Made by a program: the position numbers and the translations under genes
Origin: a virus
Length of the DNA stretch: 21,834 nt
IMG/VR virus record: IMGVR_UViG_3300025115_000058
Coordinates: 1-21,834 of that record
Strand: one strand, 5' to 3'
The notes under the pieces: generated by a model
Databases searched by the model: none
Seen by the model: the letters and a program-made list of their open reading frames with translations, nothing else
What the model was told of the DNA's origin: nothing
Shown: one piece after another, positions 14,024-21,409 of the stretch
How the letters are laid out: each line of letters starts with the position of its first letter
Numbering within the stretch: the stretch's first letter is position 1

Positions 14024-14073
14024 GCGTCGTTCGAGGGGGGATCTTCGGATCCCCCCTTCATAGGACACCTAAA
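14019..14073 (+). repeat. Intergenic hairpin repeat, copy 5 (type A)
   Basis: Stem 14034-14057, AGGGGGGATC/GATCCCCCCT, TTCG loop closed by C-G. The outer arms TTTAGGCGTC and GACACCTAAA pair with one mismatch. The left arm includes the stop codon of the clamp-like gene. Confidence 0.78.
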
Positions 14074-14100
14074 GCCAACCAACCAACAAAGGAACCGACC

Positions 14101-14481
14101 ATGAACAAACATCGACTTGAGACCATCGCCAGGCTTGCCAGGCTGGGATTTTCCGACCGTGATGTGGATACTCTCATCCGTGCATCGGCAACGCTCCACA
14201 CTTGGGCAGAGCACGAGTGCAACGGCGCCATTCAGCGCGACGAAGAAACGGGTAGACCCTACTGGCATTCGACCTACGACGGCCGGCGGTTCTCGAGAAC
14301 CTCGGACCGGGAGACCGGAGCTTTGAAGCGCGCACGCGCTATTGTCGAGGCCCACGGTTTCACCCTGTACCATCAGGGCGATCCGCGCGGTTGTTCGCTC
14401 TATATCCTCCGGCCGGGAGATGTGCCGGAAGGCGGGAACCCCGATTCCTACTACTACCGGGGAATGGCGGTGGTCCCATGA
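14101..14481 (+). CDS. Conserved small phage protein
   Basis: A 126-residue protein. The C-terminal part (FTLYHQGDPRGCSLYILRPG, then a YYYRGMAVV ending) resembles a small protein found in many phages of Proteobacteria whose function is unknown. The N-terminus (HRLETIARLARLGFSDRDVD) is helical. Start chosen at the ATG after AAAGGAACCGACC; the frame stays open further upstream through the hairpin repeat but without a ribosome site. Coupled to the next gene by ATGA. Confidence 0.7.
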   Translation: MNKHRLETIARLARLGFSDRDVDTLIRASATLHTWAEHECNGAIQRDEETGRPYWHSTYDGRRFSRTSDRETGALKRARAIVEAHGFTLYHQGDPRGCSLYILRPGDVPEGGNPDSYYYRGMAVVP

Positions 14482-14666
14482 AGAAAAGATACCGCTTCGA
14501 GGCGCGCGATCAATACTACGGACACTGGTCCGAGGAATGCGCCGGACAACAGGACGAGAGCAATTACGTGGATAGCCGCGAAGAGGCGGAATCCATGCTT
14601 GGCGAACTCGCGGCCGTGCTTGGCATCCCGGTTAAGGATGTTCGCGTTGTCGAGGTGGTCCCATGA
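14478..14666 (+). CDS. Small unknown protein
   Basis: A 62-residue protein starting MKKRYRFEARDQYYGHWSEE and ending DVRVVEVVP. It could be a small alpha/beta domain; no motif is recognised. ATGA overlaps at both ends link it to its neighbours in one coupled chain. Confidence 0.62.
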   Translation: MKKRYRFEARDQYYGHWSEECAGQQDESNYVDSREEAESMLGELAAVLGIPVKDVRVVEVVP

Positions 14667-14851
14667 TGGCCCACGAAATCGCGGATTGGATCGTCGGCAT
14701 TATGGGAATGGACGCCAGGCGTACCGTCTCGTTTAACCTTGATCGGGAGTTCGCCGATCTAGAGCTCGTGGCCGCTTTCCTGGCTAACGCTGGACTTGGC
14801 GCGACCATCGACGGTAGGATCCTTACCGTCACATACGAGGTCGAACCGTGA
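14663..14851 (+). CDS. Small unknown protein
   Basis: A 62-residue protein (MMAHEIADWIVGIMGMDARR..., with FADLELVAAFLANAGLGATI and ending LTVTYEVEP). Predicted alpha/beta. Coupled by ATGA to the previous gene and by GTGA to a possible 17-residue peptide after it. Function unknown. Confidence 0.6.
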   Translation: MMAHEIADWIVGIMGMDARRTVSFNLDREFADLELVAAFLANAGLGATIDGRILTVTYEVEP

Positions 14852-14901
14852 TCTACGTTCTCGTCGCACTGATTGTCCTAACCTACCTCGACCAACGATA
14901 A
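14848..14901 (+). CDS. Possible 17-residue membrane micro-peptide
   Basis: A GTG overlapping the previous stop (GTGA) opens a frame for MIYVLVALIVLTYLDQR. It is a single hydrophobic helix with a polar end, the expected shape of a tiny membrane peptide. The coupling pattern matches that of the genes upstream. Because it is so short it could be chance. Confidence 0.4.
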   Translation: MIYVLVALIVLTYLDQR

Positions 14902-15002
14902 TTTCGCCGCGCGGTTTAAGCCTTTGGTCGGGCTCCTTTCCCGCGTGAAAACTGCCGCCCGTCAGGCGATACGGGCAACTTTTCAACCCAAGGAGCAAGC
15001 AA
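14902..15002 (+). promoter_or_regulatory. Leader before the exonuclease gene
   Basis: One hundred bases without a gene. A hairpin GCCCGT/ACGGGC (about 14956-14975) is followed by AACTTTT, a possible weak terminator or attenuator. AAGGAG lies 8 bases before the ATG of the exonuclease. No convincing promoter is seen. Confidence 0.4.
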
Positions 15003-15662
15003 ATGACAACGATTTACTCAACCAACCCCCAGGGCACCCCGGAATGGCGCGCAGAACGCGCCGGCAAGCTCACGGCATCGCGATTCAAGGATCTGACAGC
15101 GACCCTCAAGAACGGCACCCCGGCCGCATCGAGGGCCACTGTGATCGCCGCCTGTACCGTCGAGCGACTGACCGGCCACCCGGACGATGGGGTATTTGTG
15201 ACTGAGGCAATGCGCCGAGGTTCCGAGCTGGAACCGGTAGCACGGGAGGCCTACGTCCATCACACGGGTAACGCGGTTGCCCTTGCAGGGTTCGCCCAGC
15301 GCACCGATTGTCCCTATGTGGGCGCATCAGTCGATGGTCTCGTAGGTGGCGACGGGATGATTGAGATCAAGTGCCCGGCGTCCATGCAAAAACACCTCGA
15401 CGCGCTTTTGACTGGCGCCCATGCGGTCGAGTACCAGGCGCAGATCCAAGGTTGCCTTTGGATCACCGGGCGCCAATGGTGCGATGCCGTTTCGTACGAT
15501 CCCCGATTCGGGGAGCTGGCGCTTGCCATCGTTCGAGTCCAACGGGACGAAGCCTTCATCACCACGCTTGCCGCCACCTGCGCGGCGGCAAATGATGAGG
15601 TGGACGAAAACGTCAAGACCCTGAAAGCGCAGATCGCGAAATCCTCGGATTGGGGCGCCTAG
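15003..15662 (+). CDS. YqaJ/lambda-exonuclease-family recombination nuclease
   Basis: A 219-residue 5'-3' dsDNA exonuclease of the PD-(D/E)xK superfamily. It should chew DNA ends to give 3' single strands for the ERF annealing protein nearby. Motifs: GTPEWRAERAGKLTASRF (residues 11-28) at the start, GSELEPVAREAY (73-84), the catalytic set D111 (ASVDGL), E121 and K123 (GMIEIKCP), and YQAQIQ (144-149). All expected catalytic residues are present and the length is normal. AAGGAG precedes the ATG. The 3' end overlaps the end of the leftward RHH-like gene by four bases. Confidence 0.9.
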   Translation: MTTIYSTNPQGTPEWRAERAGKLTASRFKDLTATLKNGTPAASRATVIAACTVERLTGHPDDGVFVTEAMRRGSELEPVAREAYVHHTGNAVALAGFAQRTDCPYVGASVDGLVGGDGMIEIKCPASMQKHLDALLTGAHAVEYQAQIQGCLWITGRQWCDAVSYDPRFGELALAIVRVQRDEAFITTLAATCAAANDEVDENVKTLKAQIAKSSDWGA

Positions 15663-15886
15663 TCCGTGTGACCTTGGAGCGCCCGCCGTGCCTCCCGCAT
15701 GATGATCCGACGGATCCAGCTTGAGATCGTCGGCCTATCCGGGAGTGCCAACCTCGCGCGCTCCAGGGTCTCTGTCTGATCCGCATCGAGCTTGATCGCT
15801 ACCGTCCGACCCTTCGGTTTCACCGGTTCCGGAGGTTGTGTTTTGATAGAGTTTTTCGCAATGTTTTGTGAATAAATGTTTGACAT
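15659..15886 (-). CDS. Ribbon-helix-helix-like regulator
   Basis: A 75-residue basic protein. Residues ~27-68 (RTVAIKLDADQTETLERARL, then RPTISSWIRRIIMREARRAL) have the strand-helix-helix pattern of RHH/Arc-MetJ repressors. It lies between the exonuclease and ERF genes, read leftward, with its promoter overlapping that of the ERF gene. It probably regulates this pair and itself. The candidate promoter is TTGAGT, 17 bases, TAATCT, then eight bases to ATG, so the leader is almost absent. The palindrome ACCGGT lies between the two starts. Confidence 0.65.
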   Translation of the reverse strand: MSNIYSQNIAKNSIKTQPPEPVKPKGRTVAIKLDADQTETLERARLALPDRPTISSWIRRIIMREARRALQGHTD

Positions 15887-15923
15887 TAACCGGTAGATTA
15901 TGATAGAAAACGCAAGTACTCAA
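15880..15923. promoter_or_regulatory. Overlapping divergent promoters with ACCGGT palindrome
   Basis: Leftward: TTGAGT (15923-15918), 17 bases, TAATCT (15900-15895). Rightward: TTGACA (15880-15885), 18 bases, TAGAAA (15904-15909), with an alternative -10 TATGAT at 15899. ACCGGT (15889-15894) sits in both and may be the regulator's site. Confidence 0.45.
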
Positions 15924-15944
15924 CAACAAAAAGGAGAAAGACCC

Positions 15945-16574
15945 GTGGCATACGGAAAAGAACTCAGGACGGCCCTTCAAGCATTCCGCGCTGGCGTTAA
16001 GCCAGCATTGAAGACGGCGAAAAACGACCACTTCCGCTCGAAATACGCGCCCCTGGATGAAGTGATGGAGGCTTTCAAGGATGCGCTCCACGCCGCTGGG
16101 CTGGTCGTCGAACAATGGACCCACGAGAGCGAGACGGCGACGTTCCTTCACACCCGGATTATCCACGTCGAGACCGGCGACATGACAGAGGAGTCGGTTT
16201 GCCGTCTTCGCATCCCGTCCGGACGTGACGACATGCCGAGCCTTGGATCGGCGCAAACGTACGCCCGCCGGCAACAGCTCCTGCTTGCCGCGATGATCGC
16301 ACCCGAGGATGACGACGGCCAAAGCATCATGGCGGCGCCCCCGGCAAAGGCGGCTGCGGCTGCTCCGGTGAACCTTGACGCCGAAATGACGGCCGATACC
16401 CGGGCCGAGATCGCCCGGTTGTTTCGAGGGCTCAAGATGACCACGGCCGAGGTTGAAACCGTGTGCAAAAAAGCTGTCGGCAAGGGCAAGCCGACCGAGG
16501 CGAGTCCCTGGACCGAGGGCGAGGGGAAGAAGCTCGTGGCCGAGTTGAAGAAAATCGAGGGGGCCGGGTCGTGA
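15945..16574 (+). CDS. erf: ERF-family single-strand annealing protein
   Basis: A 209-residue recombinase that anneals complementary single strands, partner of the exonuclease upstream. Family marks are KNDHFRSKYAPLDEVMEAFK, LHAAGLVVEQW, and LGSAQTYARRQQLLLAAMIA followed by PEDDDGQ. An Ala-rich linker leads to a C-terminal helical domain (TRAEIARLFRGLKMTTAEVE). The GTG at 15945 is chosen because AAAGGAG stands 8-9 bases before it; the in-frame ATG at 15900 lies in the promoter and would add 15 low-complexity residues. The stop overlaps the next start (GTGA). Confidence 0.88.
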   Translation: MAYGKELRTALQAFRAGVKPALKTAKNDHFRSKYAPLDEVMEAFKDALHAAGLVVEQWTHESETATFLHTRIIHVETGDMTEESVCRLRIPSGRDDMPSLGSAQTYARRQQLLLAAMIAPEDDDGQSIMAAPPAKAAAAAPVNLDAEMTADTRAEIARLFRGLKMTTAEVETVCKKAVGKGKPTEASPWTEGEGKKLVAELKKIEGAGS

Positions 16575-16735
16575 GATTCCACACCGAGCCGGGGCACTGT
16601 CACCAATGCGGGAGCCGCATCAAGCTGCAACGGTGGCACCCGGACGACGATGTGGGGCCATTCTGCGATGAACGATGCGCCCGCGAGTTTGGCGACGAGG
16701 AAGACGACGAGGGCGAAGAGGAAGACGAGGAATAA
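16571..16735 (+). CDS. Small zinc-finger protein with acidic tail
   Basis: A 54-residue protein starting with GTG in a GTGA overlap with the ERF gene. It has CHQCG (CxxC, residues ~10-13) and FCDERC (CxxxC, ~32-36), a treble-clef-like zinc site. Eighteen acidic-rich residues follow (GDEEDDEGEEEDEE). The acidic tail could mimic DNA or bind a basic partner (inference). Its stop abuts the helicase ATG (TAAATG), so it is encoded within the recombination operon. Confidence 0.68.
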   Translation: MRFHTEPGHCHQCGSRIKLQRWHPDDDVGPFCDERCAREFGDEEDDEGEEEDEE

Positions 16736-19432
16736 ATGCAACTTACGCTTGTGAGGCCGCCGGCCACCGAACCACGCGATCCAATGGGACACCTGCGCGA
16801 CTACCAGCGCGCAAGCGTCCTTGGGGTCGAGACTTCGCTTGGCCGCGCGGACTCGGCGCTCCTGGTCCTGGCCACGGGATTAGGTAAATGTCTGGGGCGC
16901 GGTACGGGCGTTATGCTCTCTGACGGTCGCGTCGTTCCCGTTGAGGATGTTCGCGTCGGGCATCGCCTCATGGGCCCAGATGGCCGACCGAGGAATGTCC
17001 TTAGCACCACTCGTGGCACTGGTCCCTTGTATCGAATCGTCCCGGTGAAGGGAGATCCTTGGATTTGCAACGACGCCCATGTGTTGACTCTAAAGCACAC
17101 CGTCACGGGAGATGTGGTTGATATCGCTTTGCCGGATTATCTGCGCAAGGACAGGACATTTCGCCATGTGATGAAGCAGTTTGCCGTGCCCGTTGAAGCA
17201 TTTGAAAACGGCCGGACCGAGCTCTCCGTGGACCCGTATTTCCTGGGTGTCTGGCTTGGAGATGGCCGCAAGGATCTTTCCCAGGGGGTCCAAGTCTCAA
17301 AGCCTGATGTGGAAATCAGGAATGCGTGTGAGTCGATGGCAACGTCGTGGGGACTCGCTCTCAGGGTCGACAATTACAAGTCGTGTCCGACCTACAGGAT
17401 CGTTACTGAGGGAAGAAGAAACCCACTCAAGGACGAGATGGTGTCCTTGATGGATGGAACGCCGCGCGTTCCGCCCGTCTACTTGACGGCGGCTCGCCAT
17501 CATCGGCTTGCATTGTTGGCTGGCTTCCTGGACACGGACGGCTATGCGACCGGCGGCGGATGTGAGTTTGTCCAAAAGTCAAAGGACATCGCGCAAGGCA
17601 TGGTTTTTGTCGCCCGTTCCCTTGGGCTCAAAGCTGTTGTCTCCACGAAGACTGTCGGCCACGGCGATTATGTCAGGGTGTTCTTGTCCGGCGACTTCTC
17701 GGAAGTTCCATTTAGAATCAAGAGAAAAAAGCCCGAGGCAAGGCGCATAAACAAAGATCCGTTGCGCACGGGAATTTCGGTGGAGCCATTTGGCGACGGT
17801 GAATACTTCGGGTTCACTCTTGATGGGGACGGGAGGTTTCTACTTGGGGACTTCACCGTTACCCATAACACCGAAACGGCTATCGCCGTAGGGGCTCGCC
17901 ATCTCGCCGCCAACCCGGAGGGCCAGGTAGCGGTTCTCGCTGGCCGACAGGGGCTGGTGACGCAATTTGCGGAGCGCATCAAGCGCACCACCGGAGAGGA
18001 GGCCGAGATCGAAATGGGCGCCATCCGGTCGTTGCACTCCCGGTGGATCGTGTGCTCAAAGGACTCGCTCCACGCTGGACGCCTCAAGGGCATTCCGCAC
18101 CTCAAGCCGTCGCTGGTAATCGTCGATGAGGCCCACCACGCCGCGGCCGACTCCTACAAGAAGGTGCTCGAACACTTCGGAACGAAGACACTCGGACTCA
18201 CCGCTACCCCAGATCGGGCCGATGAAAAGGCGCTCGGAGCTGTGTTTGATGAGGTTGCCTACCAGTACGAGATCGACGACGGCATTAGGGACGGTTGGCT
18301 TGTCCCCATCAAGGTCTTCCGTTGCGTCGTTGACTCCCTGGATTTTTCATCGGTCAAGACCACCGCGGGAGACTTCAACCAGGCCGAGCTCGACGCCCTG
18401 ATGAAGGTCGAACAGGTAGCCCACAAGACGGTGCAGGTCGCACTTCAACACGGCGCCGAGAAAGCCCGGGGACTCGTGTTTACCACCAGCATCGAGAACG
18501 CCGACCTGCTCACGGAGGTATTCAACCACTACGCTCCCAAGTCCGCCGTATCGGTGGATTCCCGAAAGAAACCCGAGGACAACGCCCGGGCGTTCGCCGC
18601 CCACAAGTCCGGCGACGCTAAATGGATGGTCAACGTCGGGATGTATACCGAGGGCATGGACGATCCAGCGATTGACTTCATCGTAATGGCTCGCCCGACG
18701 AAATCCCGTGCGCTCTACGCCCAGTGCCTCGGTCGCGGCACCCGAACGCTGCCCGGAACAGTAACGCCCGCCATGAGCACGGCAGAGCGCCTGGAAGCTA
18801 TCGCTGCAAGCGCAAAGCCCTGCGCCGTGGTGCTGGACATTTCGGGCACCGCAGGGCGCCACAAGCTCGTGGGACCGGAGGACGTGCTGGGCGGCAAGTA
18901 CCCCGAGAGCTTGATTGCCAAGGCGAAGCGCAAGATCGCCGCATCCGGCAAGGTGGTCAACGTCGAGATGGCACTGGACTACCTGCGCCGCCAAGCTGAG
19001 ATTGCCAAGCGGCAGAAGATCCGCGATGCCGCAAAGGTAATGGCCAAAGTCGGATCTCGCCTCGAAGCGGTGGACCCATTCACGACGTTTGGGGTCGATG
19101 CTCCAAATTCATGGGGCGAACCCAACCGATACGGCTTCAAGCGCCCCACTCCAAGGATGGTCGAGGTCTTGAGGAAGATCGGAATCGAGCCGACCAGTAA
19201 ATTGTCTCACCGGGAAGCGTCTGCGCTCTTGACCGAGATGTCCCGCCGACGAGAACAAGGCCTCGCCACGTTCAAACAGCTTCGTACCCTGCGGCGTGCC
19301 GGCATCGTGGACTGCGCCAAGTGGTCTTTCATCAAGGCAAGCCGGACCATCGACGAGCTGGCAAAGGCAGGTTGGCGAATGTCCGCCGACCGCGTTCGAG
19401 AACTCGAAGCAACCGTGAGGGATATGGAATGA
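16736..19432 (+). CDS. SF2 DEAD/DEAH-type helicase, interrupted by an intein
   Basis: An 898-residue precursor; 571 residues after splicing. Motif I is ATGLGK|TETAIA, split by the intein between K51 and T379. Motif II is VIVDEAHH (461-468), motif III LTATP (488-492), then the MYTEGMDDP region (636-644), and motif VI QCLGRGTRT (663-671). These define a superfamily 2 helicase of the ResIII/UvsW-like kind, acting in replication or recombination. The C-terminal ~170 residues (VLRKIGIEPTSKLSHREAS, KQLRTLRRAG) form an extra helical domain, possibly DNA-binding. The stop overlaps the next start as ATGA. Confidence 0.9.
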   Translation: MQLTLVRPPATEPRDPMGHLRDYQRASVLGVETSLGRADSALLVLATGLGKCLGRGTGVMLSDGRVVPVEDVRVGHRLMGPDGRPRNVLSTTRGTGPLYRIVPVKGDPWICNDAHVLTLKHTVTGDVVDIALPDYLRKDRTFRHVMKQFAVPVEAFENGRTELSVDPYFLGVWLGDGRKDLSQGVQVSKPDVEIRNACESMATSWGLALRVDNYKSCPTYRIVTEGRRNPLKDEMVSLMDGTPRVPPVYLTAARHHRLALLAGFLDTDGYATGGGCEFVQKSKDIAQGMVFVARSLGLKAVVSTKTVGHGDYVRVFLSGDFSEVPFRIKRKKPEARRINKDPLRTGISVEPFGDGEYFGFTLDGDGRFLLGDFTVTHNTETAIAVGARHLAANPEGQVAVLAGRQGLVTQFAERIKRTTGEEAEIEMGAIRSLHSRWIVCSKDSLHAGRLKGIPHLKPSLVIVDEAHHAAADSYKKVLEHFGTKTLGLTATPDRADEKALGAVFDEVAYQYEIDDGIRDGWLVPIKVFRCVVDSLDFSSVKTTAGDFNQAELDALMKVEQVAHKTVQVALQHGAEKARGLVFTTSIENADLLTEVFNHYAPKSAVSVDSRKKPEDNARAFAAHKSGDAKWMVNVGMYTEGMDDPAIDFIVMARPTKSRALYAQCLGRGTRTLPGTVTPAMSTAERLEAIAASAKPCAVVLDISGTAGRHKLVGPEDVLGGKYPESLIAKAKRKIAASGKVVNVEMALDYLRRQAEIAKRQKIRDAAKVMAKVGSRLEAVDPFTTFGVDAPNSWGEPNRYGFKRPTPRMVEVLRKIGIEPTSKLSHREASALLTEMSRRREQGLATFKQLRTLRRAGIVDCAKWSFIKASRTIDELAKAGWRMSADRVRELEATVRDME
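16889..17869 (+). mobile_element. Full-length LAGLIDADG intein in the helicase P-loop (327 aa)
   Basis: Splicing domain: Cys1 (CLGRGTGVMLSDGRVVPVED), block B WICNDAHVLTL, block F YFGFTLDGDGRFLLGDF and the C-terminal VTHN with Thr as +1 residue. In block B the usual TxxH reads NDAH. The homing endonuclease has two LAGLIDADG-like helices, FLGVWLGDG (169-177) and LAGFLDTDG (261-269), with acidic residues D176 and D268 intact. It therefore looks active both as splicing element and as homing enzyme. Insertion between the P-loop Lys and Thr is a common site for inteins in NTPases. Confidence 0.93.
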
Positions 19433-19782
19433 GCAACGTCAGCGGCATTGGATTCGGCGACGGCAACGGCGATGGATTCGGCGACGGCAACGGCGATGGC
19501 TACGGCTACGGCGGCGGAGACGGCGGAGCCGGCAACGGTAACGGCGGAGCCGGCAACGGTAACGGCTCCGGTGATGGCAACGGAAGCGGCAGCGGCGGAG
19601 GCGGCGGTAACGGCGGCGGCAGCGGTAGCGGCAACAGCGGCGGCGGCGGCAGGGGCAGCGGGGGCGGATACGGCAACGGCATAGGCCACGGTAGGGGCAA
19701 CGTCAGCGGCATTGGATACGGCGACGGTAACGGCGACGGCAGAGGCTTCAACTACGAGTCAGCAACGCGGAGGGCGCGATGA
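19429..19782 (+). CDS. Glycine-rich cassette protein 1
   Basis: A 117-residue protein in which Gly is nearly every second residue (GDGNGDGFGDGNGDGYGYGG). The other positions are Asp, Asn, Ser, Tyr, Arg and His. It ends FNYESATRRAR, a version of the C-terminal tag shared by the family. It starts as ATGA on the helicase stop and ends as ATGA on the next copy. The strict GX pattern could form polyglycine-type or Ca-binding structure (inference). The same DNA is open in other frames only because of the hexamer-like repeat. Confidence 0.72.
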   Translation: MSNVSGIGFGDGNGDGFGDGNGDGYGYGGGDGGAGNGNGGAGNGNGSGDGNGSGSGGGGGNGGGSGSGNSGGGGRGSGGGYGNGIGHGRGNVSGIGYGDGNGDGRGFNYESATRRAR

Positions 19783-20036
19783 AACCCGCTGAAAACGAAG
19801 TGACGTACTACGGTCACGGCCACGGCGATGGCATGGGCGGAGGCGGATACGGCAACGGCGACGGAGGCGGCAGGGGCGAAGGTAGCGGCGACGGAAGAGG
19901 CAACGGCTGCGGCGGTGGCGACGGCATCGGCGACGGCTTCGGTAGTGGATGGGGCGGCGGGAGCGGCAGCGGGGGCGGCTCCAAATACGGCTTTGGCTGG
20001 GACTACAAATCATCGACGCGGAGGGCGAAAGAATGA
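19779..20036 (+). CDS. Glycine-rich cassette protein 2
   Basis: An 85-residue member of the same family. The N-terminus reads NEVTYYGHGHGDG, a version of the THYG start. The middle is (GX)n, and the end is FGWDYKSSTRRAKE. Overlaps both neighbours by ATGA. Unlike the tail alone, the middle varies freely in length between copies. Confidence 0.72.
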   Translation: MKPAENEVTYYGHGHGDGMGGGGYGNGDGGGRGEGSGDGRGNGCGGGDGIGDGFGSGWGGGSGSGGGSKYGFGWDYKSSTRRAKE

Positions 20037-20311
20037 GCGACGACGACTGGGGCATTGATGTCGAGCACGAGGAACCGGAAGTAGATCCTGCTTCCACCCG
20101 ATTCATGGCCGACAAGCGGGCGCAAGCTCTCCACACCCGAAGGGTCGATAACGTCGAGGCGCAAATCCGGGCAAACCGCCCTGGCTGGAAGCTGATTTCG
20201 TCGTGGCCCCACCTTCGGCTCTGGGAAACCGATCAATTCACTTACGCCGCCCATTCGGACGGCAAACCATTCATCGTGTCGGCGGTTATGCCGCGAGAAG
20301 GAAAGAAATGA
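20033..20311 (+). CDS. Small unknown protein between glycine-rich cassettes
   Basis: A 92-residue protein. The acidic start MSDDDWGIDVEHEEPEVDP is followed by a basic helical part (KRAQALHTRRVDNVEAQIRA) and a beta-rich end. No family is recognised. ATGA overlaps on both sides. Confidence 0.65.
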   Translation: MSDDDWGIDVEHEEPEVDPASTRFMADKRAQALHTRRVDNVEAQIRANRPGWKLISSWPHLRLWETDQFTYAAHSDGKPFIVSAVMPREGKK

Positions 20312-20619
20312 GCATCGAGAAGTGGGGGCTTGAAGTCAGCGATGCGCAAATGCTTCGCGTGAAGTTCGAGGCCAAGCGATGGAAGGACATTGCTGTCTTG
20401 GCAAAGTCGCTGGCGAACATCCTGAGAAAGTCGGAGGGCCGGCTGAACACCGATTCCGCCGTGGTGATGCTGCATCAGGTGGCCGAGCTTGCGAAGAATT
20501 GCACGCCAGTTGCCATATGCCCATGGTGCAACGCCGACGGTGGCGAATGTTCGAGGTGCATGGGGACCGGTGCTATCGGTCCGTTGTTGATGGACGCTGC
20601 AAAGGAGATGAAGAAATGA
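20308..20619 (+). CDS. Small protein with a zinc-binding CxxC pair
   Basis: A 103-residue protein. The helical N-terminal two thirds (VLAKSLANILRKSEGRLNTD) is followed by CPWCNADGGECSRCMGTGAI, two CxxC motifs nine residues apart with the CxGxG style of DnaJ-like zinc sites. Function unknown. Coupled by ATGA to both neighbours. Confidence 0.67.
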   Translation: MSIEKWGLEVSDAQMLRVKFEAKRWKDIAVLAKSLANILRKSEGRLNTDSAVVMLHQVAELAKNCTPVAICPWCNADGGECSRCMGTGAIGPLLMDAAKEMKK

Positions 20620-20870
20620 ACAAGACCTATGGGAAATACGATTCGCTCAAGGCTATTTCTGAATCGGAACAAGGGTATTACAACCTCGGCCAGATCCACG
20701 GCGACAAGTGCGGCTTTCTGCGCGGGACACTCGCAGCGATGAAGCTCATTGCGCTTGAGGGAGATCGCTTGTCGAAAGAGGGGGACTTCAAAGCCGCCGA
20801 GTTGGCGAATGAGTTTGTGGAAAAACTCAGGGCGACCATCGAGCCAAAGCGGAATGGGCCAGTGCAATGA
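20616..20870 (+). CDS. Small helical unknown protein
   Basis: An 84-residue protein, probably mostly helical (GKYDSLKAISESEQGYYNLG ... GDFKAAELANEFVEKLRATI). No family is recognised. It lies between the CxxC protein and the third glycine-rich cassette, with ATGA overlaps on both sides. Confidence 0.65.
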   Translation: MNKTYGKYDSLKAISESEQGYYNLGQIHGDKCGFLRGTLAAMKLIALEGDRLSKEGDFKAAELANEFVEKLRATIEPKRNGPVQ

Positions 20871-21409
20871 GCACGCGCTACGGTCACGGCAACGGTGACG
20901 GCTGCGGCGACGGCTACGGCTTCGGTTTCGGCTACGGCAGCGGAAGCGGAAGCGGACACGGCATGGGCACCGGCGACGGCAGGGGCAGCGGATACAACTA
21001 CAAATCAGCAACACGAACAACAGAGGGCAAAATGAGCACGAGCACGAAGAAGAAGATCACGAAGACCAAAACCAAGGCCAAGAAAGCAACCAAGAGAGCA
21101 ACCGCGAAGAACCACCTCGGCAAGCTGGTTATCCTGCGCGGCTACCTGTCCGGTGTCCACATCGCGATCCTGCGCGACTACGGTCGGAAAACAGGGTGGA
21201 TCCGAGTAGATGGGGCTCGACGGCTCTGGTCCTGGCAGGGCGCAACCACGCTCGATGCGATCAGCCGCAACGGAGCGGCGGAGACAGGGTGCCGCGTGAC
21301 AGAAGCTGTCGATGACCTCGAGATCAAAGTATCGGACGTGTGCGAGATTTACCCGATGTCCGAAAAGGCGATCGCATGGGTGAATCGTCAACCGGTGTGG
21401 ACGCTGTAA
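20867..21409 (+). CDS. Glycine-rich cassette 3 fused to a DUF6948-like domain
   Basis: A 180-residue protein. Residues 1-50 are a cassette (TRYGHGNGDG ... YNYKSATR). The reading frame then continues through TTEGK into MSTSTKKKITKTKTKAKKAT and a folded domain (KLVILRGYLSGVHIAILRDY ... ARRLWSWQGATTLDAIS) resembling the phage DUF6948 family. In other copies a stop follows the cassette tag. Here the stop is missing, so the two are joined. The internal ATG at 21032 has AGAGGG before it and could start the 125-residue domain alone. The Lys/Thr-rich linker suggests nucleic-acid binding (inference). Confidence 0.72.
   Translation: MSTRYGHGNGDGCGDGYGFGFGYGSGSGSGHGMGTGDGRGSGYNYKSATRTTEGKMSTSTKKKITKTKTKAKKATKRATAKNHLGKLVILRGYLSGVHIAILRDYGRKTGWIRVDGARRLWSWQGATTLDAISRNGAAETGCRVTEAVDDLEIKVSDVCEIYPMSEKAIAWVNRQPVWTL

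Noticed and set aside
12015-14073. Integron-like cassettes (gene plus attC) or a CRISPR array
   Set aside because: The hairpins follow genes as attC sites do, but they lack the GTTRRRY core sites and no integrase is seen. Spacing and gene content exclude CRISPR.
19448-19751. Ala/Thr-rich and Pro/Leu-rich open frames over the glycine-rich genes
   Set aside because: They are by-products of the GGC-based repeat, which has no stops in any frame; only the GX frame has the coupled ATGA starts and the conserved tag.
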